Counted from the first letter of the stretch, positions 24,180 to 35,675 are shown. The stretch is DNA of 64,000 nucleotides from Sycobia sp. Sy_11 (GCA_018907035.1 JACCIC010000053.1:1709001-1773000); one strand, 5' to 3'. Numbers and translations: made by a program. Notes: generated by a model not told the origin, from the sequence alone.

Positions 24180-25490
24180 ATGCCTTCTAGTATTAAAAAA
24201 TTTTTTTTAAATCGACGAATTTACATTAGTGAACCACTCTGGAAAAAATCAATAATAAATAAAAATAATAATAATATAAGCACTAAAGGTCTTGGTTAGT
24301 TAATAAAGAATAATCGTGTCCTAACGCATGACTCAACAAGAAAAAGATATGTCCATAGGTCCGCGAAATAATCTTGATATAACGTATATAGCACGGAAAC
24401 CAACATGAACGTGGTACAATATCACAAGCAGAACAAAAGCTTAGCGTCGCACAGCATCGACGCCATTTTGGAGAACGCGTCAAGACAAGCGTCGCTAACC
24501 TGAAACTGAAGATACATTAAACCATCACCATTAATTATAGAAAATATCTCATCAAATGAGTTAACTGAAAAATTAATGAAAATGAACCAGAATTGCGAGT
24601 TAGCCATTAAAAACATTAACCTAAATAAAGTTAACATAGTTACCAAAATGATGACAGGTATATATCAGTGAAAAAAAACCTAAGTGAGAATGGTGTACAA
24701 TTCTATACATTCATCCCAAAGGTAATGAAACCTCAAACTCTAGTTGAAAGGCTTCAATTCCCAGATCAATAAGGATGAAGTGTATGAAGACCTGGTAAAA
24801 TTGAAGCTAGATAAAGTGAAAATATTACAAGTTAGCGTACTCAAAAACAAAAATGAACATATACAGCACTCTATAGTACAATGCTCTCCTGAGAGTCCTA
24901 TCAAAATAATCATGTCATGTTAAAATATTACTATGGCAAATAATTAAATGGAAACCATTAAGACAAAATCCAACAACCCACGTAAGAAGTACCAGCGATT
25001 TGGTCATGTAGTATCGAACTGCAATATGCAGTATAGATCCTGCAATGCCTAACAAATCACAATCCAGGAGAGTGTACCATCAATGAGCAATCCGATAACC
25101 ACGCAATTTATTGCATCAACTGTGGGATGAAAGATCGCCCAGCCAATTTTACAGGTTGCCCGATGTACCTTAAAAAAATTAAATTCAATAAAAAAAATAG
25201 CAAGCAAAAGCAAAAAGAAATATCACTCATCATGAAATTCTCATCACAACGACACCACCTCAGCGCGCAAACTATGAAATATTAACTACACCAAATGACA
25301 GTTCAAGGACAGCAACATATGCGGGCATCATGGTAGCTAAAGTTGACAGCAAAGATGACAGCAGAGCCATCCAGACAGGAAATACTGAATATAAATGAAA
25401 TAATAGGTAATTTATAGAAGATCAACAGGGCGTTAACATCACTATTTAATAACCTCAAATTAGAATTCCTTGAAAAAATAAATACGAATA
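24180..25490 (+). pseudogene. Jockey-like ORF1 (gag-like) pseudogene
   Basis: It starts at ATGCCTTCT (24180), the same start seen in copy 2. In broken frames one can read a basic N-terminus, GVQFYTFIPK (a typical segment before the PRE_C2HC region), HSIVQCSPESPIK, and then zinc knuckles. The first is YQRFGHVVSNC near 24989 (first Cys changed to Tyr), the second YRSCNA near 25033, and the third YCINCGMKDRPANFTGCP near 25109-25162 (His changed to Arg). ORF1 proteins of this group bind the element's RNA. Many stops and frameshifts are present. Confidence 0.75.
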
Positions 25491-25499
25491 CGAGCATGC

Positions 25500-26690
25500 C
25501 TATTAAATCTCAAAAAAGCTTTCGATAGTATTTAGTTAGAAGTACTAATATTCAAACTTAGCAATTATAATTTTCCAATACATCTAACCAAACTCATTTA
25601 TAATATGATTACATACAAACAGTTTCATCTAGTATGTAACTTCACAGATGCTAAAGAAATTTTTACAATCATTAGAGGCCTACAGCAAGGAACTGTGAAT
25701 TCTCGCACACTATTCAATATTGAAAACATTGAAATTTTAAAATGATCAAATTCCGAGAACGAAAACAATGCATACAGAATAGCATTTGTTAATAACCTCA
25801 TTGTATATGTAGCTAATAAAACAATATTTAGAGCACCATCGAAATTACAAGCGCTTTATAACGAAATAAAAGAATTCTACAATAAGTGAAGCTTAGAAAT
25901 TAACACCATCAAATATGATACTGTACTGTTCCGCAACCCATTTAACAACAAGACAACAAAAAACGTCAAAAATAATTGGAGGTCCTTCGAAATCACAGAT
26001 AACAACGTTAGTATCCCGCATAAAAGATCTGTAAGATATCTTGGCGTGCATCTAGACGATTTACTATGACTTACTGAACATATTAACGTACAACTAAATC
26101 GAAGAATATTTTTCAAAAAATTGCACTATATTTTTTACTCCATAACTTAGTTAAGTTTATTAAGATCAATAATCACCTATTTCTGTCCTATCTGATTTAA
26201 TATTAATCCTGAATTTAATGAAAAAAATAAGAATGAAGAAAAATCCTAAGATGCTGCTTAAATCTATATAGAAAATATTCAGATCCACTCAAAAAAAGAA
26301 TATCCAATGTAATACTTTACAGAAAAGCTGAAATAATAAAAATAGATATTTTTATCATATCACTAATCAGAAAATACGTAAAATCAATAAATTTTGTTGC
26401 TAACCACCTGATTAAGAAAATAATATCGAAGGAAGTAACTCGCTTGAAACATTAAATAGTGGTTTTGTCACAGTCAACGACTTTAAATACCTAAATGAAA
26501 ATAACTACATAACGAACCAAATTTTGTCTTGTGCTTGTCAACCAAATTTTGGTTGTCCAGTGCTGTATCATATCCCTAGGAAAAATAAGAATAAAAAGAA
26601 TATGAATGTATGAACAATATAGTGTTGAGATTTACAACAGATATTACAATAAAAGAAATGAAAACTGTGCTTCAATTTAAATATAACTAA
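25500..26690 (+). pseudogene. Jockey-like reverse transcriptase fragment
   Basis: Recognisable blocks in order are NLKKAFDSI at 25506, FKLSNYNFPIHL, a GLQQGTVNS motif near 25675-25701, the catalytic box at 25785-25796, and RYLGVHLDDLL near 26034. The C-terminal region runs to about 26690. The catalytic FADD box reads FVNN here, so both aspartates are lost. Stops replace Trp residues (for instance after KAFDSI). The part upstream of KAFD and the whole endonuclease are missing. Confidence 0.8.
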
Positions 26691-27120
26691 AATCACACAC
26701 AATGAACCAATAATAAACTTGTAATCAGCAAATAATTTAAAAGTAAGAGCAATTTCTTAATTATTTCTAAAATTGATCTTGCTTAAGGCAAACTGCTGTT
26801 TCTTTTAAAAAAAGTTGATCTTGCTTAAGGCAACTGCTGTTTCTTTCAAAACTAGAAGGTTAGTTTTTATTTCTATGTTGCGACATATATAAACTTTTCT
26901 AATAATACATCTCAATGTATAACAGGAGCGTAATTCACAACAATAATGTAGAAATCATCACATATGTAATAACTTTTTGTACAAATAATATTGTAAGGAA
27001 GTTGGTCCAAACCACCATTTTGCAAACAAATATCTGTAGTATCTGGTTTTTTTGTTATGTTTTATCCACTCTGTAAATGTACATAATTTTTGTCAATAAA
27101 AAAGCATTTATAAAAAAAAT
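26691..27120 (+). other. 3' untranslated region of Jockey-like copy 1
   Basis: It matches the equivalent part of copy 2 (complement of about 32090-32560), including aaggcaaactgctgtttctt and acaatgtataa-aggagcgtaa. A segment ttgatcttgcttaaggcaa followed by ctgctgtttcttt is tandemly doubled at about 26776-26848. It is single in copy 2. Confidence 0.7.
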
Positions 27121-27736
27121 GCCACATGGACCGCAAAGGATGAAGTGGCGCAAGCTACCATTAGCTTATCAGTTGAAGTCAGCTCAGACTTATAAAATAT
27201 TTTCAATCAGCACGTGAAGAATGGAACAAGGTGTAAGATCGTCATCAAAAATCTACTCTGTCAGGTAGAATTCATTTAATTTAACTGTTCTACCATAGTG
27301 TCATGCAGGAGGGTGATGATATGGTCAAACACATTGCTGAACTATGTGAATATGCAAATAAGCTTTTTGGAATGGGTCATCATGTCGATGATAAGAGGCT
27401 TGTAGGAATCCTTTCTCTGCAGTATTCCAGAATACCGTCCGAGTTTCGGTGCCCTCATCATGGCTTTAGATAGAAGGCGAGAGAAGGATTTTATACTTGA
27501 TTTCGTTAAAGGATAACTGATTTGACGAATTTATGAGGCGTAGCAACGTATGGGAATAAACAAATTGTAGAATAACTGAAATGTTTATGAAGACTGTATA
27601 TTTTAATAGAAGGAAAATCGAAAAAGCACAGTTAAAAGGTTTTTTATAGAGGAAAGAATGGTCATGCCAAAAAACAGTGCAGAAAATATAAAGATTGGCT
27701 CGGTAACCAACCAAAAATTTCCTTTTCACCAGAAGG
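27121..27736 (+). pseudogene. Copia gag, C-terminal fragment with zinc knuckle
   Basis: After the insertion the frame reads ATWTAKDEVAQATISLSVE, the continuation of the gag domain. Further on, in shifted frames, come MQEGDDMVKHIAELCEYANK, LFGMGHHVDDKRLVGIL and RREKDFILDFVKG. Near 27632-27690 a CCHC knuckle is still visible as FFYRGKNGHAKKQCRKYKDW, with its first two cysteines lost. Stops (for instance after SSDL) and frameshifts show it is dead. No protease follows. Confidence 0.75.
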
Positions 27737-27868
27737 TTCATTCTCCTAATGTTCTTCATTTTCCATTAGTGTTCCTTGATTTCGCGTACAGTAAATAATT
27801 GTAATTTATAAATAAACAATATTTTATATGAACTTAAATATACGTTTTTTACTTATCAATTACAATAG
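27737..27868 (+). repeat. Copia-type 3' LTR (truncated)
   Basis: Direct repeat of 23560-23692. It starts abruptly after the gag remnant, so its 5' part and the pol genes were probably lost in one deletion. Both LTRs end in acaatag. The bases after it share no clear 5-bp duplication with the upstream flank. Confidence 0.7.
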
Positions 27869-28180
27869 TTGCAATTGCTGTATTATGAAAAATATAAGAC
27901 AATTCTATATGTTGCACAGATATAATTATCAGCATCTATATTATGGACAATTTTTAAAAAATGTCTTAGATTGACACCTGTGACATAATATTGATTAATA
28001 ATCGATCTCCAACCTCTTCTACTTAACATGACGATTGAACCGACACTACCACTATTATTACGAGGTGGCAAAGTTCCTCATGCACGGCACTTAAAAGAAT
28101 AACCGAACTCCGCGAAAAGAAATTGGGAACGAACGCATTGGAGTGCAGAAACTCCGGTAGTATGAGATTAGTATGAGAAT
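27869..28180. other. Intermediate DNA downstream of the Copia remnant
   Basis: No supported gene. The minus frame 27883-28071 is weakly protein-like but unrecognised. Confidence 0.35.
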
Positions 28181-29135
28181 CGAGTAAAGCGCTGTATTAC
28201 ACCACCTTCGTGGATTATTCGCTCGCTGCCGCCCCTGCCCCCTCGGAACGAAATATATTAAACTATAATTGACTCAACAACTTCATTAGCGCGCCATCGT
28301 TCGTGGCAAAGGTAACGAAGGCTCGCCAACCACTAAAAAAGCCATACAATACAGAGACGCGTACGCGGCGATTGGCCGCCGTGATACATCGTCGCGGTCA
28401 CCGGGACTGACGCGCATAATGATAACGAGATAAAGCGACCGCCGCACGGGCTCTTCTGCTTAAAGGGGCGTTTTAAGAAAGCCCCGTGCCTTTTCCACCA
28501 GAGAGCTCCTCCCTTTTCCTCTTGGCTGCTACACAGGCGTTTCACGCCACCTGCGCACAGCGAAAGATCGTCGATTCGTAACATACATTGTTTTCGATTA
28601 CATTCCCGCAACGTTGGCTCCTTCTTCAGGTGCACTCTCTTCTTACACGCGTATCACGGTACGGCCTAATTGGCGCATCCGTGGCCCCCGGGGTGGGAAA
28701 CGCATAGCATAAATTTTACGCTTCCTCTCCCCCCTCCCTCCACCCCTCCAAACGCCCATTCCCCAATGGATTACCGGGCATTTTTCATGAGTATCCGCGT
28801 ATTCGGGTCTAATTAATTAATCAGCTCGTTGCGAGTCGTGCAAAAATTTCCTTAATACTCTCCTCTCGTGTACGCGATCCCGGCACTGTTCGAAATTCAC
28901 CTCAGCTATACACGGTCACCAATTAGCCAGCTCCTCCGGTTTATAAAAGGCAACGGATTATTACCCTCGCTTCGGCGCCGATTCCTAGAATCCGAAGGCA
29001 GCAGCCGAAATTCTATAACAAGTCGCGTGTCCGGCACTAACTCGAGCCACCGCCGCCCGCGTATTCTACATGCGCAGCGATCGCAACGACGCGTCGCGCC
29101 ACCAGTTTATAATAAAGTATATACATGTACCACGG

Positions 29136-29186
<51 letters not shown>

Positions 29187-29560
29187 ACACGGGACGATAT
29201 CGCGCACGTGTCGGCGCGATAAATCGTCGTCGATGGCCGCATACGAGCCCCGTACATATGCGTGCACAATGCTCGCGAAAAATTCGCGTTCGCGCCGCAT
29301 CAACGGGATTATATGGGGCGCGTCGTTAGCTTTCATGTGCGCCGCCGCCGCGCGCATCCGTTCGGCGGTGAGCGCGGGCGACTATTTCCAACCGCGGGTC
29401 GACACGCAGGGCGAACGAGGCGCCCTGAATCTTCGATGTAGGGTTTCGGATACTGCCTCCTCAGCCCCACCTCCTTTCGCGGCATCCAACAGTAGAGTTT
29501 ATTATTCATATGTGTATATATGTGTGTGAGTGTAGGTATTATGGTCGCCATAGAGGAGCC
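28181..29560. other. GC-rich island
   Basis: CpG-rich DNA with words such as taattaattaatcagctcg (near 28811) and a TA tract. Frames on both strands (plus 28868-29329, minus 29037-29357) read through the TA tract as Ile-Tyr repeats and are not credible genes. It may contain regulatory elements. Confidence 0.4.
29142..29182. repeat. (TA)n microsatellite
   Basis: About 20 TA units inside the GC-rich island. Confidence 0.95.
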
Positions 29561-31686
29561 GAAAAATAGTCGCGAAATTTTTTCTGTACGATCTCAGGCG
29601 ATTGAGTTTCAAAATATATATACGCATATTTTATAAGAAGCCGCGCGTAAATAACGAGCGACGTCTGCGCGATTCCCATAACGATTCTTTTAATTTATCA
29701 TTTTAAATTTCGCATCCGTTTATAGCTTTCAGGTTACGGGTAATAAAAAATAATTACAATGAATATCGGAATTCTTTTAAAATCGAATCAAGAGATTTCT
29801 TGTGTTAGAAACTCTTTAACATGGAGACGTTTCACGATTTCGAATATGCGTTGGACAGATAAGTTTAATTAAATAAAAAACATAATTTTTTCTTCATAGG
29901 TATAAAAACCTGACGAAACGTATAAATTTTGTTGTAATTTTGATTTTGTGTCAGGGCTGTTGTACTATGATTTGTTTTGAGCGGAATTGCTCTATGCTAT
30001 GTACCATATATCTGTTTAATTTGTATGCGTATTTGTTCATTAAATTTTTAAAATAATAAATTGATTATGAATAATTAAATAGAATATGAAAATGATGTAG
30101 AACGATGAAAACTAACTTGAACGTAAATATAACATGTTAATTTCAAACCGTAACCGTACTCGATAAAATCGCTAGCTGGATTGACTCACAAAAACGACGA
30201 ACTTGATCATAACAATCGCACTCACTTTGTAAATTTGTGATCGAACGAAGTCGATATTTGTCAACAAAACAAAACCCGAATTCTGTGAAGTAAAATTCGG
30301 ATAGTATTAAAGTCCTGCTGCTTGCAGCATAGCGATAGAATATTTAGTATTTATAATATCACAATTAAATTATAATAGTTTGTAATTATTTTTGTTTTAT
30401 TACTTTATAAATATATAGAAACGAAAGGTTCATTAATGCTAAAGAAGAGATCAGAGGAATAATATCATATGCGTTTAATAATGATAATAATAAGAAACTT
30501 ACATGTGCGATTATTTTATACAAATCTTAGAGTTTATACAGTTTCTCTTTGTTTTAAAATGGCGTACATGGATAAAACCTTAGAATGGCGAAATCTTTCA
30601 GGTGATTAAATTTCTATTGGAATATATAATCTTCAGCCTTGACTTTTTGATATCTATTATAAGCTATTCCGTAATCCTGGTCAATCTCTAATAATGTATA
30701 TCCATTTGCGGTCTTTATTGGATGTATATCATCTTCGTTGAATGAGAGCTCTCAAGATTAATTATTTAAGATGCCTATTCTTTCTATTTAATCACTGACA
30801 TACATATAAATATAGATATCTATATAATCTCTATAGAGATCGAATTGTGTACAAATCAAATACTCTAGTTATATACTGTGATCCGCTGGAGCCTCTTAGT
30901 AGGCCTCCCGGATAAACCCACAGTTTCGTCAACAACAGCGATCCTCTCGGCGGGTCGCGCCCGTCTGCTCTCTTCTGTACTTCTTGCGTTATACGAGCGT
31001 GTTTCATCCACTCGAAATCAAAACTAACCTTCTGTCGCCAACCGTCACCCAACTCACCACTATCCGCATGTTACATGTACATATACGCAATACAATATGT
31101 GTTCGTTACAAGTTTTACATAAAGTTAAATACATAAAATTGAAAAACTATATCATTGAATATGTAAATTATGGAAATATAATTAGGTTCATAATGTGAAA
31201 TTGTATTTAATAGTGGGCAGAAGAATCCCACGTTCCATTTTACTATTCCTTGTGTCGTTTTGAAAGTAGACTCACGGGTAATGCTATCATCACCGGTGTG
31301 CACTTCCACAACTTCTTTAAGCCTCTCTTGTCTAATTGTAACTATCGTAATTCACTCTCGCATCCTTTTGGTGCGACGTGTTGGTAAGCGTTATGATATA
31401 AATGGAATTAACAACATTTTATTTTATCATATCCGAAAATTTATTTAGGGTCATTGTTATAGATAATAATAAGTTATAATAATAATAAGTTATAATAATA
31501 TAAGTTATAATAATCGTGACTTATATTAAAACCGTTGAAAGTCATTTAACGTCTATTTAATATAAAAACTGAAAGTACGTTAATTAAAATTTTTCTATCG
31601 TCATTTAACATTAAAAGCAACACTTTGGTCAAACTGTGTGCGGTCACGTTTATTGCTGCGATATGTACTGTGGCCTGAATGACTTA
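29561..31686. other. AT-rich stretch with a small GC-richer patch
   Basis: A patch of higher G+C at about 30880-31065 carries a minus frame of 73 codons (30831-31052) with fairly varied composition, but no domain or splice sites. A taataagttataa repeat occupies about 31466-31514. Confidence 0.35.
31466..31514. repeat. Short tandem repeat, ataagttataata units
   Basis: Four imperfect units of about 13 bases, built on ataagttataataat. Confidence 0.7.
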
Positions 31687-31755
31687 GCGTGTTTGGCAAT
31701 GTTAGAGCATCGACCAAGACCGAGTATTACTTAGTCCTGGGTGGTCCCCGGCCCT
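31687..31755 (+). repeat. tRNA-like relic, possible SINE head
   Basis: The run tggcaatgttagagcatcgacc resembles the D-arm and A box of tRNAs (TGGCnnAGnnGGTAGAGCA). About 30 bases on, agtcctgggtggtccccggccc resembles a T-arm with a few bases of the loop missing. The spacing is about right for a tRNA. The damaged T loop rules out a working tRNA. It may be a SINE head or tRNA pseudogene, unrelated to the SINE at 18441. Confidence 0.35.
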
Positions 31756-32090
31756 TGATCTAAGAAGCAACACAGAGAACAATGATACTGGTTGAATAAT
31801 TATTATTTGGCCGAACCTGCGTTGTTGGCATAAATGATGAAATATTTGGACTAAATAGGTTTGTTCGAAAAGTAATGCATTTTAAGTTTTTGTATAATAA
31901 ATGTGTGCTCTGAACATTGGCGAGGCGCTTTCTCGAGTCGGAGGCAGAGAAGCGATTGAAATAGTTGATGTTCTTAGAGAGAGTTCGGCAGCAACTTCGC
32001 GGCAAAACAAATAAAAAAGAATAATAGTTGCATAGAAACGTGAGTTCAGTTTGTCTCCAGACGTCGAGCAAACGAGGTAATTAAAATAAA
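31756..32090. other. Unassigned DNA beside Jockey-like copy 2
   Basis: This is more complex than the surrounding AT-rich DNA (for example ggcgaggcgctttctcgagtc near 31920). It might be body sequence of the tRNA-like element or another old repeat. No protein match is visible. Confidence 0.3.
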
Positions 32091-32613
32091 ATAATTTTTA
32101 AATTTTTAGTGGTTTTCATTTCAATAAATAACAGTCATTTATAATAGCAAGCACGAAGTTACACAATAGACGACTACGAATTTTTGTCCATCCAAGTTCG
32201 TGTCCCTCTTTTAAAATTACTTTAATAACTTGTGCATAAAATACCTATCGCTTATTTTCCAGAAGTGATTATTTGTGATTATTTATACATTAATGTCGTG
32301 TGTTACGCTCCTTTTATACATTGTGATGTGTTGTTAGAAAAGTTTGTCTATGCCGAGACATGGAAAGAAAAACTAACCATACTAATTTTATGTTTGAAAA
32401 TGTAAAGCGGAAAAAAGAAAGAAAAGAAACAGCAGTTTGCCTTAAGAAAGATAAAATTTAGAAATAATTAATAAATTACTCTTACTATTAAATTCTTTGC
32501 TTATTACTAGTTTATTATTGGTTCATTGTGTGTGTTTTTAGTTATAGTTGAATTGAAGCATAGTATTATATCCCTTGTTGTAATATCTGTTGTAAATCTC
32601 ATCATTATATTGT

Positions 32614-32910
32614 TCATATAGTTTTAAGCAGCATCTTAGTATTTTTCTTCATTCTTATTTTTTCCATTAAATTCGGATTAACATCAAACCAGATAGGACA
32701 GGAATAGGTGATTATTGATCTTAATAAACTTAAATAAGTTACAATTTTACATCTTTTATTTGATATGGAATAGAAAATACTGTGCAATTTTTTAAGAATA
32801 TTGTTTGATTTAGTTAGCTGTACGTTAACATGTTCACCAAATAGTAAGTAATCTAGGTATAAGCCAAGATATCTTACAGATCTTTTACGCGGGATACTAA
32901 CATTGATCAA
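32614..32910 (-). pseudogene. Jockey-like copy 2, reverse transcriptase C-terminal part
   Basis: The frame reads VSIPRKRSVRYLGLYLDYLL, then HVNVQLTKSNNILKKLHSIFYSIS and ITYSCPIWFDVNPN, the same stretch as 26010-26220 in copy 1. This copy is better preserved here than copy 1, with no stop across about 95 codons. Everything from the end of the linker to this point, including the catalytic core, is missing. Confidence 0.8.
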
Positions 32911-33119
32911 ATGTGTATATACGTAAACAACGAAAGCGAAATAGAATGTTCGGTTAAAGATCGCGATTTGTTTACAAAAAGGGATATAAATAGACCAAAG
33001 GAACTTTTATTTCTCATATTTTGAAATAGTTTTATTGTCTTGTTATAATTAGTGAATACTTTAGAATCATTCTTTGTTGGGTTTAATGCTGGATTATTTT
33101 TGTTAAACTGTGTTAATGG

Positions 33120-34430
33120 TGGAAGTTACTCGAATCTTCTTTTTAGGTCCTTTAAAGTTGAGTTGATTTCGTTATGTAATATAAGATTTTGTGTGTTAGT
33201 GAATTTATTTTGTGAAAATGCGTGCCTATGATGATTGAAATAATATTAGGATTATTAACATAAAATGTGTTGTCATTAAGGACTTTTAAGTCATCTCTAT
33301 CGATATGAGTTAATTTTTTATTGTGTTATTTTAGGTTATTCCATTTATTGCTGTTAACAATAAGATGGTCAATGTTATTATTTTTATTATTCCTGAATAA
33401 TTTATTAAGGTTGGGGAAGAAGCTGGCAGATTCGTTGTATTTTAATTCTTTTACTGCCTTTAACCAATTTTTGTTAGCTTGATTTTTAAATTCAACGTTA
33501 ATTTGATTTTTTACAGCTATTAAGGTAATATTTAATTGATTTATTTCTTGTGTATGTTTCTTATTATTTTTTCTTTTTAGATTGTGGATTATTGTTAATA
33601 ATTTACTTTTATCTTTACGGAGATTCGCTATTTTTTAGTCACTAATTTATTTGTTTGGTTAAATACTTTAACCTTTGGAGCCAGTATATCAATTGTATGG
33701 GTTATTTGATTTTTTAATAATTCAATATTATTTTCAATTTCCATGTTATTCATATTTATATATTCGTTTATTACTAGATTACAATTGTTAGAGATGTATT
33801 CTCTAAATTTATTCCAATTGATCTGTTTTATCATGTATTTATTGTCAGTTTGGCTATTTATTGTTATGTGAGTGTTAATAATAAGTGTAAACTGAATCAC
33901 TTTATGATCATTATCGTAAGTGGAGGCCTTAAGATATTTTTCTATTGTGATAATGTTCCCATCTATTAGTGCTTAGTCAAGAAACACCTCGGATCTAACA
34001 AATGTGGGTGAGTCTGCTGTTATTGCTCTAATTCTGAATTTTGATTGGTATTTATCCAACCAGTGGACTAAATCGAGCCCCTGATTATTACAGGTTTTAT
34101 CGCCTAATGAGGTGTGTCTGACATTAGAGTCACCTATTATAACGAATTTGTTCTTTATATCATTTAGTTTTAATTTGTTACAAAGATGTAAAAGATCCTC
34201 GCTCAATCTGTATTTATAATTGTATGGTGCATAGACGCTAATAATATACAGTTTTTTATTATCTGGGAGATTAATTATTATGGTAGAGGTTTCTAAGTTA
34301 TTGAAATTAAATTCTTTGTAGCTATTGATGTGTGGAAATGTTTTTTTATTAAAATAGCCGTACTTCCACCAGCATCGGTGTTTCTGTCATTTCTATAAAT
34401 GTTATATTCATCTAATATGTTGTTCGGTGC
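33120..34430 (-). pseudogene. Jockey-like copy 2, endonuclease and linker
   Basis: Blocks of an AP-type endonuclease (exonuclease-endonuclease-phosphatase fold) can be read in order: EYNIYRNDRNTDAGGS, LYIISVYAPYNYKYRLSEDL, FVIIGDSNVRH near 34140, ITADSPTFVRSEVFLD near 33975-34020, ALIDGN and YDNDHKVIQFTL near 33880-33930. GDxNxRH and DH correspond to conserved catalytic blocks. The N-terminal part of the domain is lost. A long linker follows (WNKFREYISNN, ILAPKVKV). Stops occur after FLD and elsewhere. Confidence 0.75.
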
Positions 34431-34440
34431 GATGGTCGCG

Positions 34441-34615
34441 TCCCTTATTTTTGTAGCTGGTACTTTAACACTTTCATTATTTATTATGTGTTTAGATTCT
34501 TTATTATTAATGTTATTAACATTTTTATTAATTTTTTATTTTTTGCCTGAGTGTTTCACTGCTATGAATTCCTCTGTTTTATTATTATTTTTTACATTAG
34601 AAGGCATGGTGATGT
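34441..34615 (-). pseudogene. Jockey-like copy 2, ORF1 N-terminal fragment
   Basis: From the ATG at 34615-34613 the frame reads MPSNVKNNNKTEEFIAVKHS and, after one stop, ESKHIINNESVKVPATKIRD. It begins with MPS like copy 1 ORF1. The rest of ORF1, including the zinc knuckles, is absent, and the sequence passes into endonuclease near 34400-34440. Confidence 0.6.
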
Positions 34616-35675
34616 CAAACGATCAAAGAAGGAACATTTCCTGTAGTTATGGCTCAAGCAAAACATTGTCCTTGAATGCGACAGGTTCAATAACGTCGCG
34701 AAACTCCTGAATGTTTTGCTCGGAATTTTGGAGAAATCTTCATCTCTCTTTTTATTTGAGGTTAAAATGATGCAAAACGCGAACTCAGTGACTCCAAAAA
34801 CATAAAAATAAATCTTTTGCAATTATTCAAACCAAAATTGCTAGGTTTGACCTTCAAATGACCTTCATTTACCTTGACTCTGAAGGGATAAGGTCAAACC
34901 AACTTCAGATACGAACTTAACGCATCAATTTACTTAAAGATAAAGAGGTATCCTATCATTATGTTTTTGAGCTGTTATATCGGCTTTCCGGCCTTTTAAA
35001 GGTTAATAATGCATTTATTACTGTAGAATTACTGCGTAAATCATAAACTATACTTTGAAATATATTGTATCGATTATTGTTAATGCCTGCAAATTCGAAA
35101 TCTGCATTTATGAATATAACTGCGAATACCTAATTTGATACAGGTATGAAATGTCGCTCTTTACCTATAGATATTGATCAGGAAAGATGCAGTTATAGAT
35201 TAACTCATATCCTTTAGAGGTTAATGATAAATGTAAGTCCGATTGTGGAGCCTGAAATTTTATTCAGTTGAGTTTAGTTGTCAAGTTGAACGCTTCAATT
35301 GCAACTAGCACTATTGTTTAAAATTTGTCGTATATTATTTTAACTTTGTTATTTTCATTTTATTCTGTTTTATTTTGCACACAATTATTTAACAAATACG
35401 AATGTTATTGACAATTTAATCATTAAATAACTTTTGAAAAAGCTTGCAAAATGTTTTGTACAGTTCCATCTTATTAATTACTCCATTTATAATTGCGAGA
35501 ACCTGTAATTATTTAAGAGCACTATAAATTAACATCCTCAATGTCGCTAAGGATTATTTAAAATCTACATCAGTTAATTATAATATGCTGTGGCTCTTAC
35601 TGTGATACAATATATATATATTGGACACACCGGTCGCAAGATTAAAAGTAGATCAATATTTCAAATGAATATCGT
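34616..35675. other. AT-rich DNA, possible leader of Jockey-like copy 2 at its start
   Basis: The first 200-300 bases may be 5' leader of the minus-strand element. Beyond that nothing is recognised. Confidence 0.35.

Larger units (their letters stand above)
23952..27120 (+). mobile_element. Jockey-like non-LTR retrotransposon, copy 1 (inserted in Copia gag)
   Basis: The element has a 5' leader, ORF1 with zinc knuckles, part of the reverse transcriptase, a 3' untranslated region and a short A-rich tail (aataaaaaagcatttataaaaaaa) ending at about 27118. It is bounded by gccacatggatcg at 23939-23951 and gccacatggaccg at 27121-27133, a 13-base target duplication with one difference. The endonuclease and the first part of the reverse transcriptase are missing, joined over near 25490-25505. 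It is inactive. Confidence 0.85.
23560..27868 (+). mobile_element. Copia-type LTR retrotransposon remnant, interrupted
   Basis: The parts in order are a left LTR portion, tRNA-iMet-like primer site, gag start at 23804, a Jockey-like insertion at about 23952-27120, the rest of gag with a degraded zinc knuckle, and a truncated right LTR. Protease, integrase, reverse transcriptase and RNase H are absent: the end of gag runs almost directly into the right LTR. The pol region was therefore deleted, or the copy was a gag-only derivative. Several stops and at least one frameshift make it inactive. Confidence 0.75.
32095..34615 (-). mobile_element. Jockey-like non-LTR retrotransposon, copy 2 (internally deleted)
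   Basis: Same family as 23952-27120, on the opposite strand. Read on the minus strand it has the start of ORF1 (ATG near 34613), a jump into the endonuclease, the linker, a jump to the end of the reverse transcriptase, and a 3' untranslated region clearly alignable with copy 1. Its 3' terminus is near 32095-32120. The 5' limit is uncertain, because the leader does not align with copy 1. The reverse transcriptase core is missing and about 350 bases are lost near 32610. Confidence 0.8.

Noticed and set aside
24422..24646. Minus-strand frames over 24.3-26.1 kb
   Set aside because: These are shadows of the Jockey-like ORF1 and reverse transcriptase read from the wrong strand.
34399..34710. 103-codon plus frame
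   Set aside because: It is the complement of the minus-strand Jockey-like ORF1 start and endonuclease.
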